The notes beneath the pieces are model-generated. The model searched no databases. It was given only the letters and a program-made list of their open reading frames with translations, and was not told where the DNA came from. 64,000 nt of DNA from Kumtagia sp044326205 (GTDB lineage Bacteria > Pseudomonadota > Alphaproteobacteria > Rhizobiales > Rhizobiaceae). The stretch's first letter is position 1; each line of letters begins with the position of its first letter. Positions 1 through 8,599 of the stretch are shown here, piece after piece. The DNA is taken from NCBI RefSeq assembly GCF_044326205.1, contig NZ_JBIRCY010000006.1:142015-206014 (forward strand). The letters are read 5' to 3'. The position numbers and the translations under genes were made by a program.

Positions 1-1359
1 GAGCACTTCACTATTGCGGATTTCAAAAGCTCGCGTCGACCATTTTTGTACTACATAGATGAAGATGACAGTCACCGTGTTTCATTTATTAATTACGAAT
101 ACCGGTACGGAAATCAAGTTAAATACTTTGATGCCGCAGGTGATTTAGAGATAATTTATCAAGGTGATGTTGCAGTAGGTGCCTCCGGATATATTGGGAA
201 TTTGAGTTGGGACTTAATTACCTTTGAAAGCGAGTTCGGCGGTGAAATCATAAAGCACGAAGCGTGGGATATAAGTAATCTCGGCTGGATCGATATAAAA
301 AACTTTAAGAATAATAACGATTCGGAAATTAGCAAAATTATATTTGCCGGAAAGGATAGCATCGTCGGATCGGTCGATGCCGATATCCTTCTTGGTTTTG
401 GTGGAAACGACACAATAAGTGGCGGCAATAGCAACGATTTTCTGACTGGCGGTGTCGGCGCGGACTATCTCAGTGGTGGAAGCGGGTTAGACACGTCTTC
501 ATACGAACACGCCCTGACCGCCGTCAAAGTAAATCTTACCAATCCGTCACTCAATGCCGGCGAGGCGAAGGGCGATACCTTCAACTCTATCGAGAACCTT
601 GAAGGCTCAGCTTTCAACGACACGCTCGACGGTAATGCCGGCGCTAACATCCTTTCTGGCCTGGACGGCAGTGACCTGCTTCGCGGGGCGTCCGGTAGTG
701 ACGTCTTGCAGGGTGGAAACGGCAGCGATACGCTCGGCGGCGGCGACGGCAACGACTTGCTCGCTGGCGGCGCGGGCGCGGATTACCTCAGTGGCGGCCT
801 CGGCAACGACACAGCCTCCTATGAGGGAGCATCGGCGGGCGTGACCGTCAGCCTGGCCGATCCGCTGTCGAACACGGGAGATGCCGCCGGCGATACATTC
901 AACTCCATCGAGAATTTGGAGGGGTCGGGGTTTGGAGACAAGTTCACCGGCAATGCTGCCACGAACGTCGTCAAGGGCGGGAACGGCGCTGACCTGATCA
1001 ATGGCGGCGGCGGTTCTGATACGCTCACCGGAGGCGCGGGCAAGGACGTGTTTGTGTTTTCTACTGCCCTGGGCGCTTCCAACTTGGACACGATCACCGA
1101 CTTTTCTCCGGTCGACGACACGATCCGTCTGGAGAATGCCGTTTTCGCCGCTTTGACTAACACAGGCACGCTTTCGTCGTCCTACTTCCGGGCAAACGCC
1201 ACCGGCACAGCGCTGGATGCCAACGACTTCATCGTCTACGAAACTGATACGGGCAAGCTGTTCTACGACGCGGATGGCAATGGCGTAGGTGCCGCAATCC
1301 AGTTTGCTAGCCTTGCCGCGGGGCTCTCCCTCGCAAATGCCGACTTTCAGATAATTTGA
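1..1359 (+). CDS. RTX (hemolysin-type calcium-binding repeat) protein, 5' end outside the window
   Basis: The frame is open from the first base, so the true start lies upstream; the TTG at 46 is only the first possible start codon inside the window. The N-terminal part (to about base 340) is AT-rich and resembles no family I recognise. It is followed by blocks of Gly/Asp nonapeptides of the GGxGxDxLx type at about 367-480, 640-830 and 940-1050, separated by two copies of a DTxSYxxAxxGVxVxL-type spacer. The last ~105 residues (from about 1039) form a C-terminal module almost the same as that of the RTX gene at 10525-11754. Such proteins are normally exported by a type I secretion system through an uncleaved C-terminal signal and fold on binding calcium outside the cell. 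No secretion genes are visible here. The family call is firm; the function is unknown. Confidence 0.85.
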   Translation, partial: EHFTIADFKSSRRPFLYYIDEDDSHRVSFINYEYRYGNQVKYFDAAGDLEIIYQGDVAVGASGYIGNLSWDLITFESEFGGEIIKHEAWDISNLGWIDIKNFKNNNDSEISKIIFAGKDSIVGSVDADILLGFGGNDTISGGNSNDFLTGGVGADYLSGGSGLDTSSYEHALTAVKVNLTNPSLNAGEAKGDTFNSIENLEGSAFNDTLDGNAGANILSGLDGSDLLRGASGSDVLQGGNGSDTLGGGDGNDLLAGGAGADYLSGGLGNDTASYEGASAGVTVSLADPLSNTGDAAGDTFNSIENLEGSGFGDKFTGNAATNVVKGGNGADLINGGGGSDTLTGGAGKDVFVFSTALGASNLDTITDFSPVDDTIRLENAVFAALTNTGTLSSSYFRANATGTALDANDFIVYETDTGKLFYDADGNGVGAAIQFASLAAGLSLANADFQII

Positions 1360-1368
1360 GGCGACCTG

Positions 1369-1397
1369 CCGGAGGCTCGGTTATCGCCGGCCTCCGG
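1369..1397 (+). terminator. Hairpin after the RTX gene
   Basis: A perfect 8-bp inverted repeat, CCGGAGGC (1369-1376) and GCCTCCGG (1390-1397), begins 10 bases after the RTX stop codon. It has no T-tract, so it may stabilise the mRNA end or act as a weak terminator. Confidence 0.45.
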
Positions 1398-1552
1398 AGC
1401 GGTGGCGTCGAGCCATTCGCCCTATGATCGCATTCTACCCGACAAGTTGTTGCGACCTCTCAGCGGTCGCTTAGCCTATGTTGCCAGGCAAACCCGATTG
1501 GCGAAACTCCTCCCCCCTGCTAAGAGGCAGCAAAGCGATCAGGAGACGAAAA

Positions 1553-1798
1553 ATGGCTGGCGGCGCGATTCCCCATTTCCAGAACGACGCCGGGCATGCG
1601 GCGATCGAGATCGGCGTGAAGGAATTCATGTGCGTCGGCGCCAACCCGCCCTTCGACCATCCGCACGTGTTCCTCGACATGGGCGCCGACGACGAAAAAG
1701 TCTGCCCCTACTGCTCGACGCTTTTCCGCTACAACCATGCGCTCAAGGCGTATGAAACGCGGCCGGAAGGCTGCGCCTATATTAGCCAGGCGGCCTGA
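1553..1798 (+). CDS. CHCC zinc-finger protein, NDUFS6-like (81 aa)
   Basis: This small protein ends with a zinc-finger pattern in which one Cys (in FMCVG), one His (in HPHVF) and a CPYC pair form a C-H-C-C set. That is the signature of the zf-CHCC family to which mitochondrial complex I subunit NDUFS6 belongs. In alphaproteobacteria such proteins are thought to be accessory subunits of NADH dehydrogenase; that role is family knowledge, not shown here. The start at 1553 is chosen because AGGAGA lies 6 bases upstream, at 1541-1546; a longer reading from 1478 has no such support. The next gene follows 27 bases later on the same strand. An NDUFS4-like protein is encoded at 12161. Confidence 0.85.
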   Translation: MAGGAIPHFQNDAGHAAIEIGVKEFMCVGANPPFDHPHVFLDMGADDEKVCPYCSTLFRYNHALKAYETRPEGCAYISQAA

Positions 1799-1825
1799 GC
1801 GACGTCCGGCGAGGCCGGACATTTC

Positions 1826-3040
1826 ATGGAAGCCGAACGACCTTCGCGGATCATCGTCGCCGGAGCAGGCATTGCCGGGCTGACCGCCGCACTGGCCTTC
1901 GCGGCGCGCGGCTTTTCGGTCCAGGTTTTCGAGCGCTCGCCGGAACTTGGCGAGATCGGCGCCGGGCTTCAGCTTTCGCCCAACGCCACCCGCATCCTTG
2001 ACCGGCTCGGCGTGCTCGCCGGCCTGGAACGCTTGGCCGTTCGCCCGCCCGCCATCGTGCTCCGCAACGCAAAGGATCTGCGGGAACTCGCCCGCGTCCC
2101 GCTTGGCGCTTCGGCCGAACGGCGGTGGGGCGCACCCTATCTGGTCGTCCACCGCGCCGACCTGCAAAAGGCACTGCTGGCGACGGTAGCCCGAACTGAA
2201 AAGATCTCGTTGATCACCAACACGGTCGTGGAGGATTTCCAGCCTTCCGAGTCGAGCGGTGTGGTCATCAAGATCCGGACCGGCGGAGTGGAAAGGCGTC
2301 TGGGAGGAATGCTGCTTGTCGGCGCCGACGGCGTGTGGTCGAAGCTGCGAAACAGGGTTTTGCCGGGGGTTGCAGCCCGTTCGGTCAGGCTCGTGGCATG
2401 GCGGCGGACCATTCCCGCTGACAACCCCTTGATCCGAAACCTTTTTCCGGACCTGACGGTGAATGCGTTCCTGCATCCGGGTTTCCATCTCGTCGCCTAT
2501 CCGCTGCGCGGTGGCTCAGAGTTCAACTTCGTTGCTTTCACGCAAGGTCAGGTACTTGGCGAGGATTGGTCGGGCAAACCCGACCCCGCGCCGTTGCGCG
2601 ACATGCTCCGCCGTAGCGCGACGCCGCTGGCAGCACTTGCCGAAGACGCGGATGCCTGGACCGCTTGGCCGATCCACACGGTCGATTCCGCCAAGCCTTG
2701 GATTCAACACGGAAATTTCGCGCTGATCGGCGACGCGGCCCACGCCATGACGCCATTCGCCGCGCAGGGTGCGGCCATGGCCATTGAGGATGCGTGGACA
2801 CTCGCCGCAGCTTTTTCTTCCAGCCCTTCAACTGACTTGGCCAAATCACTCGCGACCTGGGAGCAGGCCCGGCGCCTTCGAATCCAAAAAGTTGCGCGGC
2901 GCGGTGCCTTCAATCGCTTCGTATGGCATGCCGCCGGCCCGGCCGCCTGGGGTCGGAACCTCGTGCTCGCTTCGCGGTCGCCAGAAAGCCTCGCCGCCGA
3001 CATGGACTGGCTCTACGGCGAAGACATCAATTCGCCATAA
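1826..3040 (+). CDS. FAD-dependent monooxygenase, salicylate hydroxylase-like (404 aa)
   Basis: A class A flavoprotein monooxygenase, which uses NAD(P)H and O2 to hydroxylate small, often aromatic, substrates. Three landmarks are visible: a Rossmann GAGIAG at residues 13-18 that binds the ADP part of FAD, a GADG at 166-169 (the DG motif contacting FAD and NAD(P)H), and GDAAHAMTP from residue 302, which binds the riboflavin part. The length is normal for the family. Its nearest relatives by pattern are salicylate 1-monooxygenase-like proteins, but the substrate cannot be told from sequence and no aromatic-pathway genes are nearby. It may be cotranscribed with the upstream zinc-finger gene; the downstream gene converges on it. 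Confidence 0.85.
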   Translation: MEAERPSRIIVAGAGIAGLTAALAFAARGFSVQVFERSPELGEIGAGLQLSPNATRILDRLGVLAGLERLAVRPPAIVLRNAKDLRELARVPLGASAERRWGAPYLVVHRADLQKALLATVARTEKISLITNTVVEDFQPSESSGVVIKIRTGGVERRLGGMLLVGADGVWSKLRNRVLPGVAARSVRLVAWRRTIPADNPLIRNLFPDLTVNAFLHPGFHLVAYPLRGGSEFNFVAFTQGQVLGEDWSGKPDPAPLRDMLRRSATPLAALAEDADAWTAWPIHTVDSAKPWIQHGNFALIGDAAHAMTPFAAQGAAMAIEDAWTLAAAFSSSPSTDLAKSLATWEQARRLRIQKVARRGAFNRFVWHAAGPAAWGRNLVLASRSPESLAADMDWLYGEDINSP

Positions 3041-3050
3041 ACCGTTGAAA

Positions 3051-3722
3051 TCAATTATGTAATTCGAGTGACCATCGCAGCGTGACCGGCAACGGGTTCC
3101 ACATTCCCGTTGTGATGCCGGCCTCGCGCAGTGCCCTTGCGGTCCAGGTGTTGCAGCCGACAAGCGCAGTGAAGTAGCCGTCCGCCTCGTAGAATTTGTC
3201 GAATGAGCCGTAGCCGACGCCCGGAATGATCAGCGGCCCCTCGGCATCCTCGTAAAAGCTATCCTTGATGAACGCCAGCATGGCACCGAATTCGCGCTCG
3301 CCGACATCGAAACCGTTGACCTCTGGATGCGGTTCGGGGATCGGGCCGGCAACGTCGATATGCATGGCAGCGCGGTCGAGCGTCAGTCCCTTCAGCAACG
3401 GCATCGGCTTCAACTGGTCCCAGGTGGGTGTGGCGATGTAAAATTCGCGGCTGCCGCGCCCGAAAACCAGGTATTTCACCTCCGGTGCGTCGAGCGGCAT
3501 GCCGTCGTCGAGCAGGAAACCGAAGGTCCGCAAAACCACGTCGTCGAGCGGAACGGCGATGTCGGTATGGATCGGATTGGACAGGACGAGGATGCGGCGG
3601 GATTTTGGCGCGTCGTCGCTTCCCGGCCCGAACAGCGGCCGGGGCACGAGCGTGCCCAGCGCGACCGCCACGACGAACAAGCCGATTATGATACCGCAAG
3701 CACGGAAAAGCCGCTTCACCAC
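3051..3722 (-). CDS. DUF2459 (TIGR02117) family protein
   Basis: A protein of about 223 residues with one hydrophobic N-terminal segment (residues 8-22) that probably anchors it or acts as a signal. The remaining soluble domain contains the conserved stretches HTDIAVP, GRGSREFY and LVGCNTWTARAL of the DUF2459/TIGR02117 family. The function of the family is unknown; the conserved Cys-Asn-Thr and early His suggest a papain-like hydrolase fold, which is my inference. The GTG at 3722 is chosen because GGGAG lies 7 bases upstream; GTG codons at 3728 and 3719 are alternatives. It lies downstream of the aap operon on the same strand, but a strong terminator at 3765-3798 separates them. Confidence 0.75.
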   Translation of the reverse strand: MVKRLFRACGIIIGLFVVAVALGTLVPRPLFGPGSDDAPKSRRILVLSNPIHTDIAVPLDDVVLRTFGFLLDDGMPLDAPEVKYLVFGRGSREFYIATPTWDQLKPMPLLKGLTLDRAAMHIDVAGPIPEPHPEVNGFDVGEREFGAMLAFIKDSFYEDAEGPLIIPGVGYGSFDKFYEADGYFTALVGCNTWTARALREAGITTGMWNPLPVTLRWSLELHN

Positions 3723-3764
3723 GCTCACACTCCCGACCTGCGAATCTCCGGCGATTCGGCCACC

Positions 3765-3798
3765 CGCAAAAGAAGAGCCCGGCGATTGCGCCGGGCTC
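3765..3798 (-). terminator. Rho-independent terminator of the aapJQMP operon
   Basis: A perfect 10-bp stem (3775-3784 with 3789-3798) and a 4-base loop are followed on the minus strand by TTCTTTT (complement of 3767-3773). It lies about 75 bases after the aapP stop codon. Confidence 0.85.
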
Positions 3799-3871
3799 AA
3801 GGCCGTGCAGTGCACCTTGCTGCTGAAGCTGAGTTCAAGCCGCCGAATTTTGGCAACCTGCGGATCAAGCC

Positions 3872-4675
3872 TCAGTGCAGGATCTGGCTTAGGAACAGTT
3901 TCGTCCGCTCGTGCCTCGGATGGTCGAAGAACTCGGCCGGCGTATTCTGCTCGACGATCTGGCCCTGATCCATGAAGATCACCCGGTTCGCCACCTTGCG
4001 GGCAAAGCCCATCTCGTGGGTGACGCAGAGCATGGTCATGCCTTCCTCGGCCAGCCCGACCATCGTCTCCAGCACCTCCTTGATCATTTCCGGGTCGAGC
4101 GCCGAAGTCGGCTCGTCGAACAGCATGATGCGCGGGTTCATGCACAGCGAACGGGCGATGGCGACGCGCTGCTGCTGGCCGCCGGAAAGCTGGCCGGGAT
4201 ATTTGTTGGCTTGTTCGGGAATCTTGACGCGGCGCAGGAAGTGCATGGCGGTCTCTTCCGCCTGCTTCTTCGGGATCTTGCGCACCCAGATCGGCGCAAG
4301 CGTGCAGTTCTCCAAAATGGTCAGATGCGGGAACAGGTTGAAGTGCTGGAACACCATGCCGACCTCGCGCCGGACCTCGTCGATCTTCTTCAGATCGTTG
4401 GTGAGTTCCTTGCCGTCGACGACGATCTTGCCCTTCTGGTGTTCTTCAAGCCGGTTGATGCAGCGGATCATCGTCGACTTGCCGGAGCCCGAAGGGCCGC
4501 AGATGACGATTCGCTCGCCGCGCATCACCTTGAGGTTAATGTCCTTCAGCACATGGAAGTCGCCATACCATTTGTGCATGGCGACGATATCGATGGCGAC
4601 GTCCGTGTCGGAGACGTGCATCTTCTTGACGTCAACCTTGATTTCCTCGGCGCTGACTGCGTTTTCAATGACCAT
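3872..4675 (-). CDS. aapP: General L-amino acid ABC transporter, ATP-binding protein AapP
   Basis: The cytoplasmic ATPase of the broad-specificity Aap amino-acid importer. It carries a Walker A (GPSGSGKST, residues 60-68), a Q-loop (VFQHFNLFPH), the signature LSGGQQQ, a Walker B ending in DEPTSALD and an H-loop (THEMGFA). The stretch DINLKVMRGERIVICGPSG is typical of polar amino-acid ATPases. The start at 4675 is preferred because AAGGGA lies about 8 bases upstream. An ATG at 4702 would add nine residues but has no ribosome-binding site. It is the last gene of the operon and lies just before a strong terminator. Confidence 0.93.
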   Translation of the reverse strand: MVIENAVSAEEIKVDVKKMHVSDTDVAIDIVAMHKWYGDFHVLKDINLKVMRGERIVICGPSGSGKSTMIRCINRLEEHQKGKIVVDGKELTNDLKKIDEVRREVGMVFQHFNLFPHLTILENCTLAPIWVRKIPKKQAEETAMHFLRRVKIPEQANKYPGQLSGGQQQRVAIARSLCMNPRIMLFDEPTSALDPEMIKEVLETMVGLAEEGMTMLCVTHEMGFARKVANRVIFMDQGQIVEQNTPAEFFDHPRHERTKLFLSQILH

Positions 4676-4711
4676 CGAAGGTTCCCTTTTAGCGAGGCTC
4701 ATGGCCCGCGG

Positions 4712-5872
4712 TTATTTGCGGTGCCCGGTATCGAGCCGGCGTTCCATGTATTGAGAATAGCGCGACATGCTGAAACAGAACATCCAGAAGATCGCTGCGG
4801 CAAAGACGTAGCCGGTCTTGGCGGTCTGCGGCGTGGCCCAGGTCGGGTCGCCGGAAATGCTCTGCTTGACGACGCCGAGCAGGTCGAACAGCGAGATGAT
4901 CAGGACCAGCGTGGTGTCCTTGAACAGACCGATGAAGTTGTTGACGATGCCCGGAATGACCAGTTTCAGCGCCTGAGGCATGACGATCAGCCCCATCTTC
5001 TGCCAGAAGCCGAGGCCAAGCGAATCCGCGCCCTCGTATTGGCCTTTCGGAATAGCCTGGAGGCCGCCGCGAATGGTCTCCGCCATATAGGCTGACGAGA
5101 ACAGCGCCACGCCGATCAGCGCGCGCAGCAGCTTGTCGAAGGTCATGCCCGGCGGCACGAACAAGGGCAGCATGAAGCTCGCCATGAACAGAACCGCGAC
5201 CAGCGGCACACCGCGCACCGTTTCGATGAACACCACCGACAGCAGCTTGACAATCGGCATTTTGGAGCGCCGCCCGAGTGCCAGCACTATTCCCAGAGGC
5301 AGGGACGTGACGATGCCCACATAGGAGATCACCAGCGTGACCATCAGGCCACCCCACAGCGGCGTCTCGACATAGGACAGGCCGAAAAAACCGCCAATCA
5401 GCAGGAAGAAGGCGACGAACGGAAACACCGCGAAGAACAGGATGGCGTTCAACCGCTTGTAGGGCGCGCGCGGGATCAGCAAGGGCGCAAGCAGGGCAAT
5501 GAAGATTATGCCGCACAGGATGACGCGCCAACGCTCGTCGACCGGATAGCGGCCGAACATGAAAAAACCGAAGCGGCTGCTCACGAACGGCCAACAGGCG
5601 CCAGACCAGCCGGCCGCAAGCTGCCCTCCCTGCTCCGTCGTCAAACAGGCCGTTCGGTCGGCGCCGCTCCAGACGGCACTGAAGAACAGCCAGTTGAGCA
5701 TCTGCGGCACCACCCACGCGATCGCCAGGGCGGCGACCACGGTGATCGCAGAATTGACGGGCGTGGAGAACAGGTTGTTGCGGATCCAGGCGCCGGCGCC
5801 GACCTGACCGGACGGCGCAGGCTGGGCCAGCGTCATTTCCGTCCTTACCCAGGAGAGATCATGTTCCTGCAT
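4712..5872 (-). CDS. aapM: General L-amino acid ABC transporter, permease AapM
   Basis: Inner-membrane permease of the Aap system (386 aa). It has several hydrophobic helices and the HisM/GlnP-type EAA loop near the C-terminus (around ALIGVALFSSAYMAETIRGG and GADSLGLGFWQKM), which couples to AapP. An N-terminal extension with an extra periplasmic part containing cysteines (DRTACLTTEQGG) is usual for AapM rather than for smaller polar amino-acid permeases. The ATG at 5872 has GGAGAG 6 bases upstream, inside the end of aapQ, and only 3 bases separate the two genes, so their translation is probably coupled. Confidence 0.93.
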   Translation of the reverse strand: MQEHDLSWVRTEMTLAQPAPSGQVGAGAWIRNNLFSTPVNSAITVVAALAIAWVVPQMLNWLFFSAVWSGADRTACLTTEQGGQLAAGWSGACWPFVSSRFGFFMFGRYPVDERWRVILCGIIFIALLAPLLIPRAPYKRLNAILFFAVFPFVAFFLLIGGFFGLSYVETPLWGGLMVTLVISYVGIVTSLPLGIVLALGRRSKMPIVKLLSVVFIETVRGVPLVAVLFMASFMLPLFVPPGMTFDKLLRALIGVALFSSAYMAETIRGGLQAIPKGQYEGADSLGLGFWQKMGLIVMPQALKLVIPGIVNNFIGLFKDTTLVLIISLFDLLGVVKQSISGDPTWATPQTAKTGYVFAAAIFWMFCFSMSRYSQYMERRLDTGHRK

Positions 5873-5875
5873 GGT

Positions 5876-7066
5876 CTATCTCTCCTTCAGAGCCATCTTG
5901 GTGTTGAACCAGTTCATGAACGCGGAAGTGGCGAGGCTGATCGACAGGTAAACGATCATGAAGATCACCACGACCTCGATCGACTGTCCGGTCTGGTTCA
6001 AGGTGGTGCCGCCGACGGAGTAAAGTTCAGGATAGCCGATCGCCACGCCGAGCGTCGAATTCTTGGTCAAGTTGAGATACTGGCTGGTGAGCGGCGGGAT
6101 GATGATGCGCAGCGCCTGGGGGATGACCACGAGGCGAAGGCCTTTGGGAGGCCGCAGGCCGAGTGCGGAATACGCCTCCGTCTGCCCTTTCGGCACGCCC
6201 AGAATGCCGGCACGGACGATTTCGGCGATGAACGCGGCCGTGTAGAAGGAGAGTGCCAGAAGAAGAGACAGGAATTCCGGCTTGACGTTGGCGCCGCCGG
6301 TCAAGTTGAAGCCGCCCTTCTGCGGGTAATCGACCGTGGCCGGCATGCCGGCCAGAAGATAGGCGAGCAACGGCATGCCAATGATCAACGCCAGGCTGAC
6401 CCAAATCACCGGAAAGGACTGGCCCGTTGCCATCTGGCGAGCATAGGCCCGACGAGCAACGTACCAGCTTAGCAACAGGCCGATCACGAGCCCGCTTAGC
6501 ACCATCAAACCGCTACCGTTCCACACGATTGCCGGGAGATAAAAGCCGCGAACGTTGAGGAACGAACTGAACGGCAGTTCGAGGCTCTGGCGAACCTGTG
6601 GCAGCAAGGCCAGCACGCCCTGATACCAGAACAGGATGACCAGCAGCGGCGGAATGTTGCGGAAAACCTCGACATAGACCGTGCAGATCTTGCGGATCAG
6701 CCAATTGTTCGACAGGCGGCCGATGCCGACAAGAAAACCGATGATCGTGGCAAAGATGATGCCGGCGATGGCTACCTTGAGGGTGTTCAAAACGCCGACG
6801 ATCAGCGCGCGGAGGAAGGTCGAGTCCGACGTGTACTCGATCAGGCTATCCGAGATGTCAAAGCCGGCGCGGCCGCGCAAGAAGGCGAAGCCCGTCGATA
6901 TGTTGGACCGCCGAAGGTTCTCGATCGTGTTGTCGACGATCCACCAGATGCCGGCCACCAGCAACAGGACCAGCACCATCTGGAAGACGAAGCTTCGGAC
7001 TTTCGGATCGTAGAGAAGCGAAGCCTTGGCGGGCTGCCCCACGCTGACGATATCTTGTGTCGCCAC
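5876..7066 (-). CDS. aapQ: General L-amino acid ABC transporter, permease AapQ
   Basis: The partner permease of AapM (396 aa), with a long first helix (residues 29-44), a large loop and a C-terminal EAA motif (IVRAGILGVPKGQTEAYSALG). AapQ and AapM form the membrane heterodimer through which AapJ-bound amino acids pass. It starts with GTG at 7066, with AAGGGGA about 5 bases upstream. The aapJ-aapQ gap holds a 10-bp hairpin, so the transporter genes are probably expressed less than the binding-protein gene. Confidence 0.93.
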   Translation of the reverse strand: MATQDIVSVGQPAKASLLYDPKVRSFVFQMVLVLLLVAGIWWIVDNTIENLRRSNISTGFAFLRGRAGFDISDSLIEYTSDSTFLRALIVGVLNTLKVAIAGIIFATIIGFLVGIGRLSNNWLIRKICTVYVEVFRNIPPLLVILFWYQGVLALLPQVRQSLELPFSSFLNVRGFYLPAIVWNGSGLMVLSGLVIGLLLSWYVARRAYARQMATGQSFPVIWVSLALIIGMPLLAYLLAGMPATVDYPQKGGFNLTGGANVKPEFLSLLLALSFYTAAFIAEIVRAGILGVPKGQTEAYSALGLRPPKGLRLVVIPQALRIIIPPLTSQYLNLTKNSTLGVAIGYPELYSVGGTTLNQTGQSIEVVVIFMIVYLSISLATSAFMNWFNTKMALKER

Positions 7067-7123
7067 AGGGTTCCCCTTCCTATGACATTGGGTCCGGGCC
7101 GTTATTCAGCCTCGAACCGGGAA

Positions 7124-7148
7124 GGCCGGAGGGAACGCCCCTCCGGCC
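7124..7148 (-). terminator. Intra-operon hairpin between aapJ and aapQ (attenuator or mRNA stabiliser)
   Basis: A perfect 10-bp inverted repeat (7124-7133 with 7139-7148) with a 5-base loop begins 11 bases after the aapJ stop codon. No T-tract follows, so partial read-through into aapQMP is expected. Confidence 0.7.
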
Positions 7149-7159
7149 GGCGGCGCCGA

Positions 7160-8188
7160 TCAGCGGATCGGCATGCCGTACTGCAGGCCGCCCTTGGTCC
7201 ACAGGGCGTTGACGCCGCGGGCGATCTTCAGCGGGCTGCCCTGGCCGACGTTGCGCTCGAAAATCTCGCCATAATTGCCTGTCGCCTTGACGATGTTCAC
7301 GACCCAGTCGTTGGTCAGGCCAAGGTCGGTGCCGATCTTGGTTTCGGCCTCGACGCCGAGCAGACGCTTGATGTCCGGATTGGCAGAACCCTTCATCTCC
7401 TCGACATTGGCCTGGGTGATGCCGGCTTCCTCGGCATTCAGCAGCGCGTAGTAGGTCCACTTGACGATGTCGAACCACTTGTCGTCGCCCTGGCGCACTG
7501 CCGGTCCGAGAGGCTCCTTCGAGATGATCTCGGGCAGGACGACGTGATCGTCCGGAGCCGACATCTGAAGGCGCACGGCATAGAGGCCGGACTGGTCCGT
7601 CGTGTAGGCGTCGCAACGGCCCGCGTCATAGGCGGCATTGGCCTCCTCGAATTTCTCGAACACCACTGGATTGTACTGGAGATTATTGGCCTTGAAGTAG
7701 TCGGCGAGGTTCAGTTCCGTCGTCGTGCCAGCCTGGACGCAGATCGCCGCGCCGGAGAGCTGAAGCGCCGATTTCACATCGGGGATCTTCTTCGCGTTGA
7801 TCATGAAGCCTTGGCCGTCGTAGTAGGTCACGCCGCCGAAATTCAGGCCGAGGGCGGTGTCGCGGCTGATCGTCCAGGTCGTGTTGCGCGAGAGGATATC
7901 GACCTCGCCGGACTGCAGCGCGGTGAAGCGATCCTTGGCGGAGAGGCCGGTGAACTTCACCTTGGTGCCGTCGCCGAACACCGCGGCCGCCACAGCGCGG
8001 CAGAAGTCGACGTCGAGGCCGGTCCATTCGCCCTTGTCGTTCGGCGCGGAGAAACCGGCGAGACCGGTGTTGACGCCGCACTGGACGAAGCCCTTGGCCT
8101 TCACGTCCTCGAGCGTGCCGGCGGATGCGGCAAAACTCGCCATCCCAAGCGCGGCAGCGCCGAGAACGACCTTCAAAGCATTTTTCAT
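7160..8188 (-). CDS. aapJ: General L-amino acid ABC transporter, periplasmic binding protein AapJ
   Basis: The periplasmic receptor of the Aap importer (342 aa). It starts with a Sec signal peptide (MKNALKVVLGAAALGMASFAASA, cleaved near residue 23) followed by a type II solute-binding fold, including the typical opening VKAKGFVQCGVNTGLAGFS and the motif WTGLDVDFCRAVAAAVFGD. A longer reading from 8326 would bury the signal peptide, so the ATG at 8188 is correct; AAAGGG lies about 9 bases upstream. It is the first gene of aapJQMP. In rhizobia the homologous system takes up many amino acids and influences their exchange in symbiosis. Confidence 0.94.
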   Translation of the reverse strand: MKNALKVVLGAAALGMASFAASAGTLEDVKAKGFVQCGVNTGLAGFSAPNDKGEWTGLDVDFCRAVAAAVFGDGTKVKFTGLSAKDRFTALQSGEVDILSRNTTWTISRDTALGLNFGGVTYYDGQGFMINAKKIPDVKSALQLSGAAICVQAGTTTELNLADYFKANNLQYNPVVFEKFEEANAAYDAGRCDAYTTDQSGLYAVRLQMSAPDDHVVLPEIISKEPLGPAVRQGDDKWFDIVKWTYYALLNAEEAGITQANVEEMKGSANPDIKRLLGVEAETKIGTDLGLTNDWVVNIVKATGNYGEIFERNVGQGSPLKIARGVNALWTKGGLQYGMPIR

Positions 8189-8599
8189 CGTTACAAGCCC
8201 TTTTCTGTTTGACGGGATTCCATCCCGATTTCCCCTTATGAGGCGGCGTTTCCCGCTCGGGCCCATTTCCCGAGACGCGGCGTCGTTGGTGACGCTCGCG
8301 CCGTGTTCCCCATTCAAGACCCGCATCGAAGGCGATTATTCCCGCGAGGTCAAGCGGAATGACCAAGGCGGCAAGAGTTTGAAAATACGACGCTGCGACA
8401 GCCGCTTGATTGAGACTCCTTTCGTCGCGAATCGGTCAACGACGCGAAGGCCCGTTCTTTTCCCGGCACGGCAGAAAAAGCCTGGCGCAACTGGTTCCGC
8501 CCTCTGTCCGGATCGGTATGTTGCGGCGCGGTGGCCGCCGCTCTAAGGCTTCGGAACAAGGCCGGTTGCGATTCAGGCCATGGAACGGACGGAGATCAT
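8189..8599. promoter_or_regulatory. Divergent intergenic region aapJ / metC
   Basis: This 411-base gap must hold the promoters of both aapJ (minus) and metC (plus). I see no clear -35/-10 pair, and no SAM-II-type riboswitch upstream of metC although I looked for its conserved core. ORFs that cross it are shadows. Confidence 0.4.

Noticed and set aside
1402..1755. 117-residue ORF over the zinc-finger gene
   Set aside because: Shadow frame rich in Arg and Pro; the zinc-finger gene has the family motif and ribosome-binding site.
3723..4145. N-terminal extension of the DUF2459 frame
   Set aside because: It overlaps aapP and the terminator 3765-3798; the hydrophobic N-terminus of the family begins near 3722.
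8350..8599. SAM-II or similar riboswitch upstream of metC
   Set aside because: GC-rich pairings exist but the conserved core expected for SAM-II is not there.
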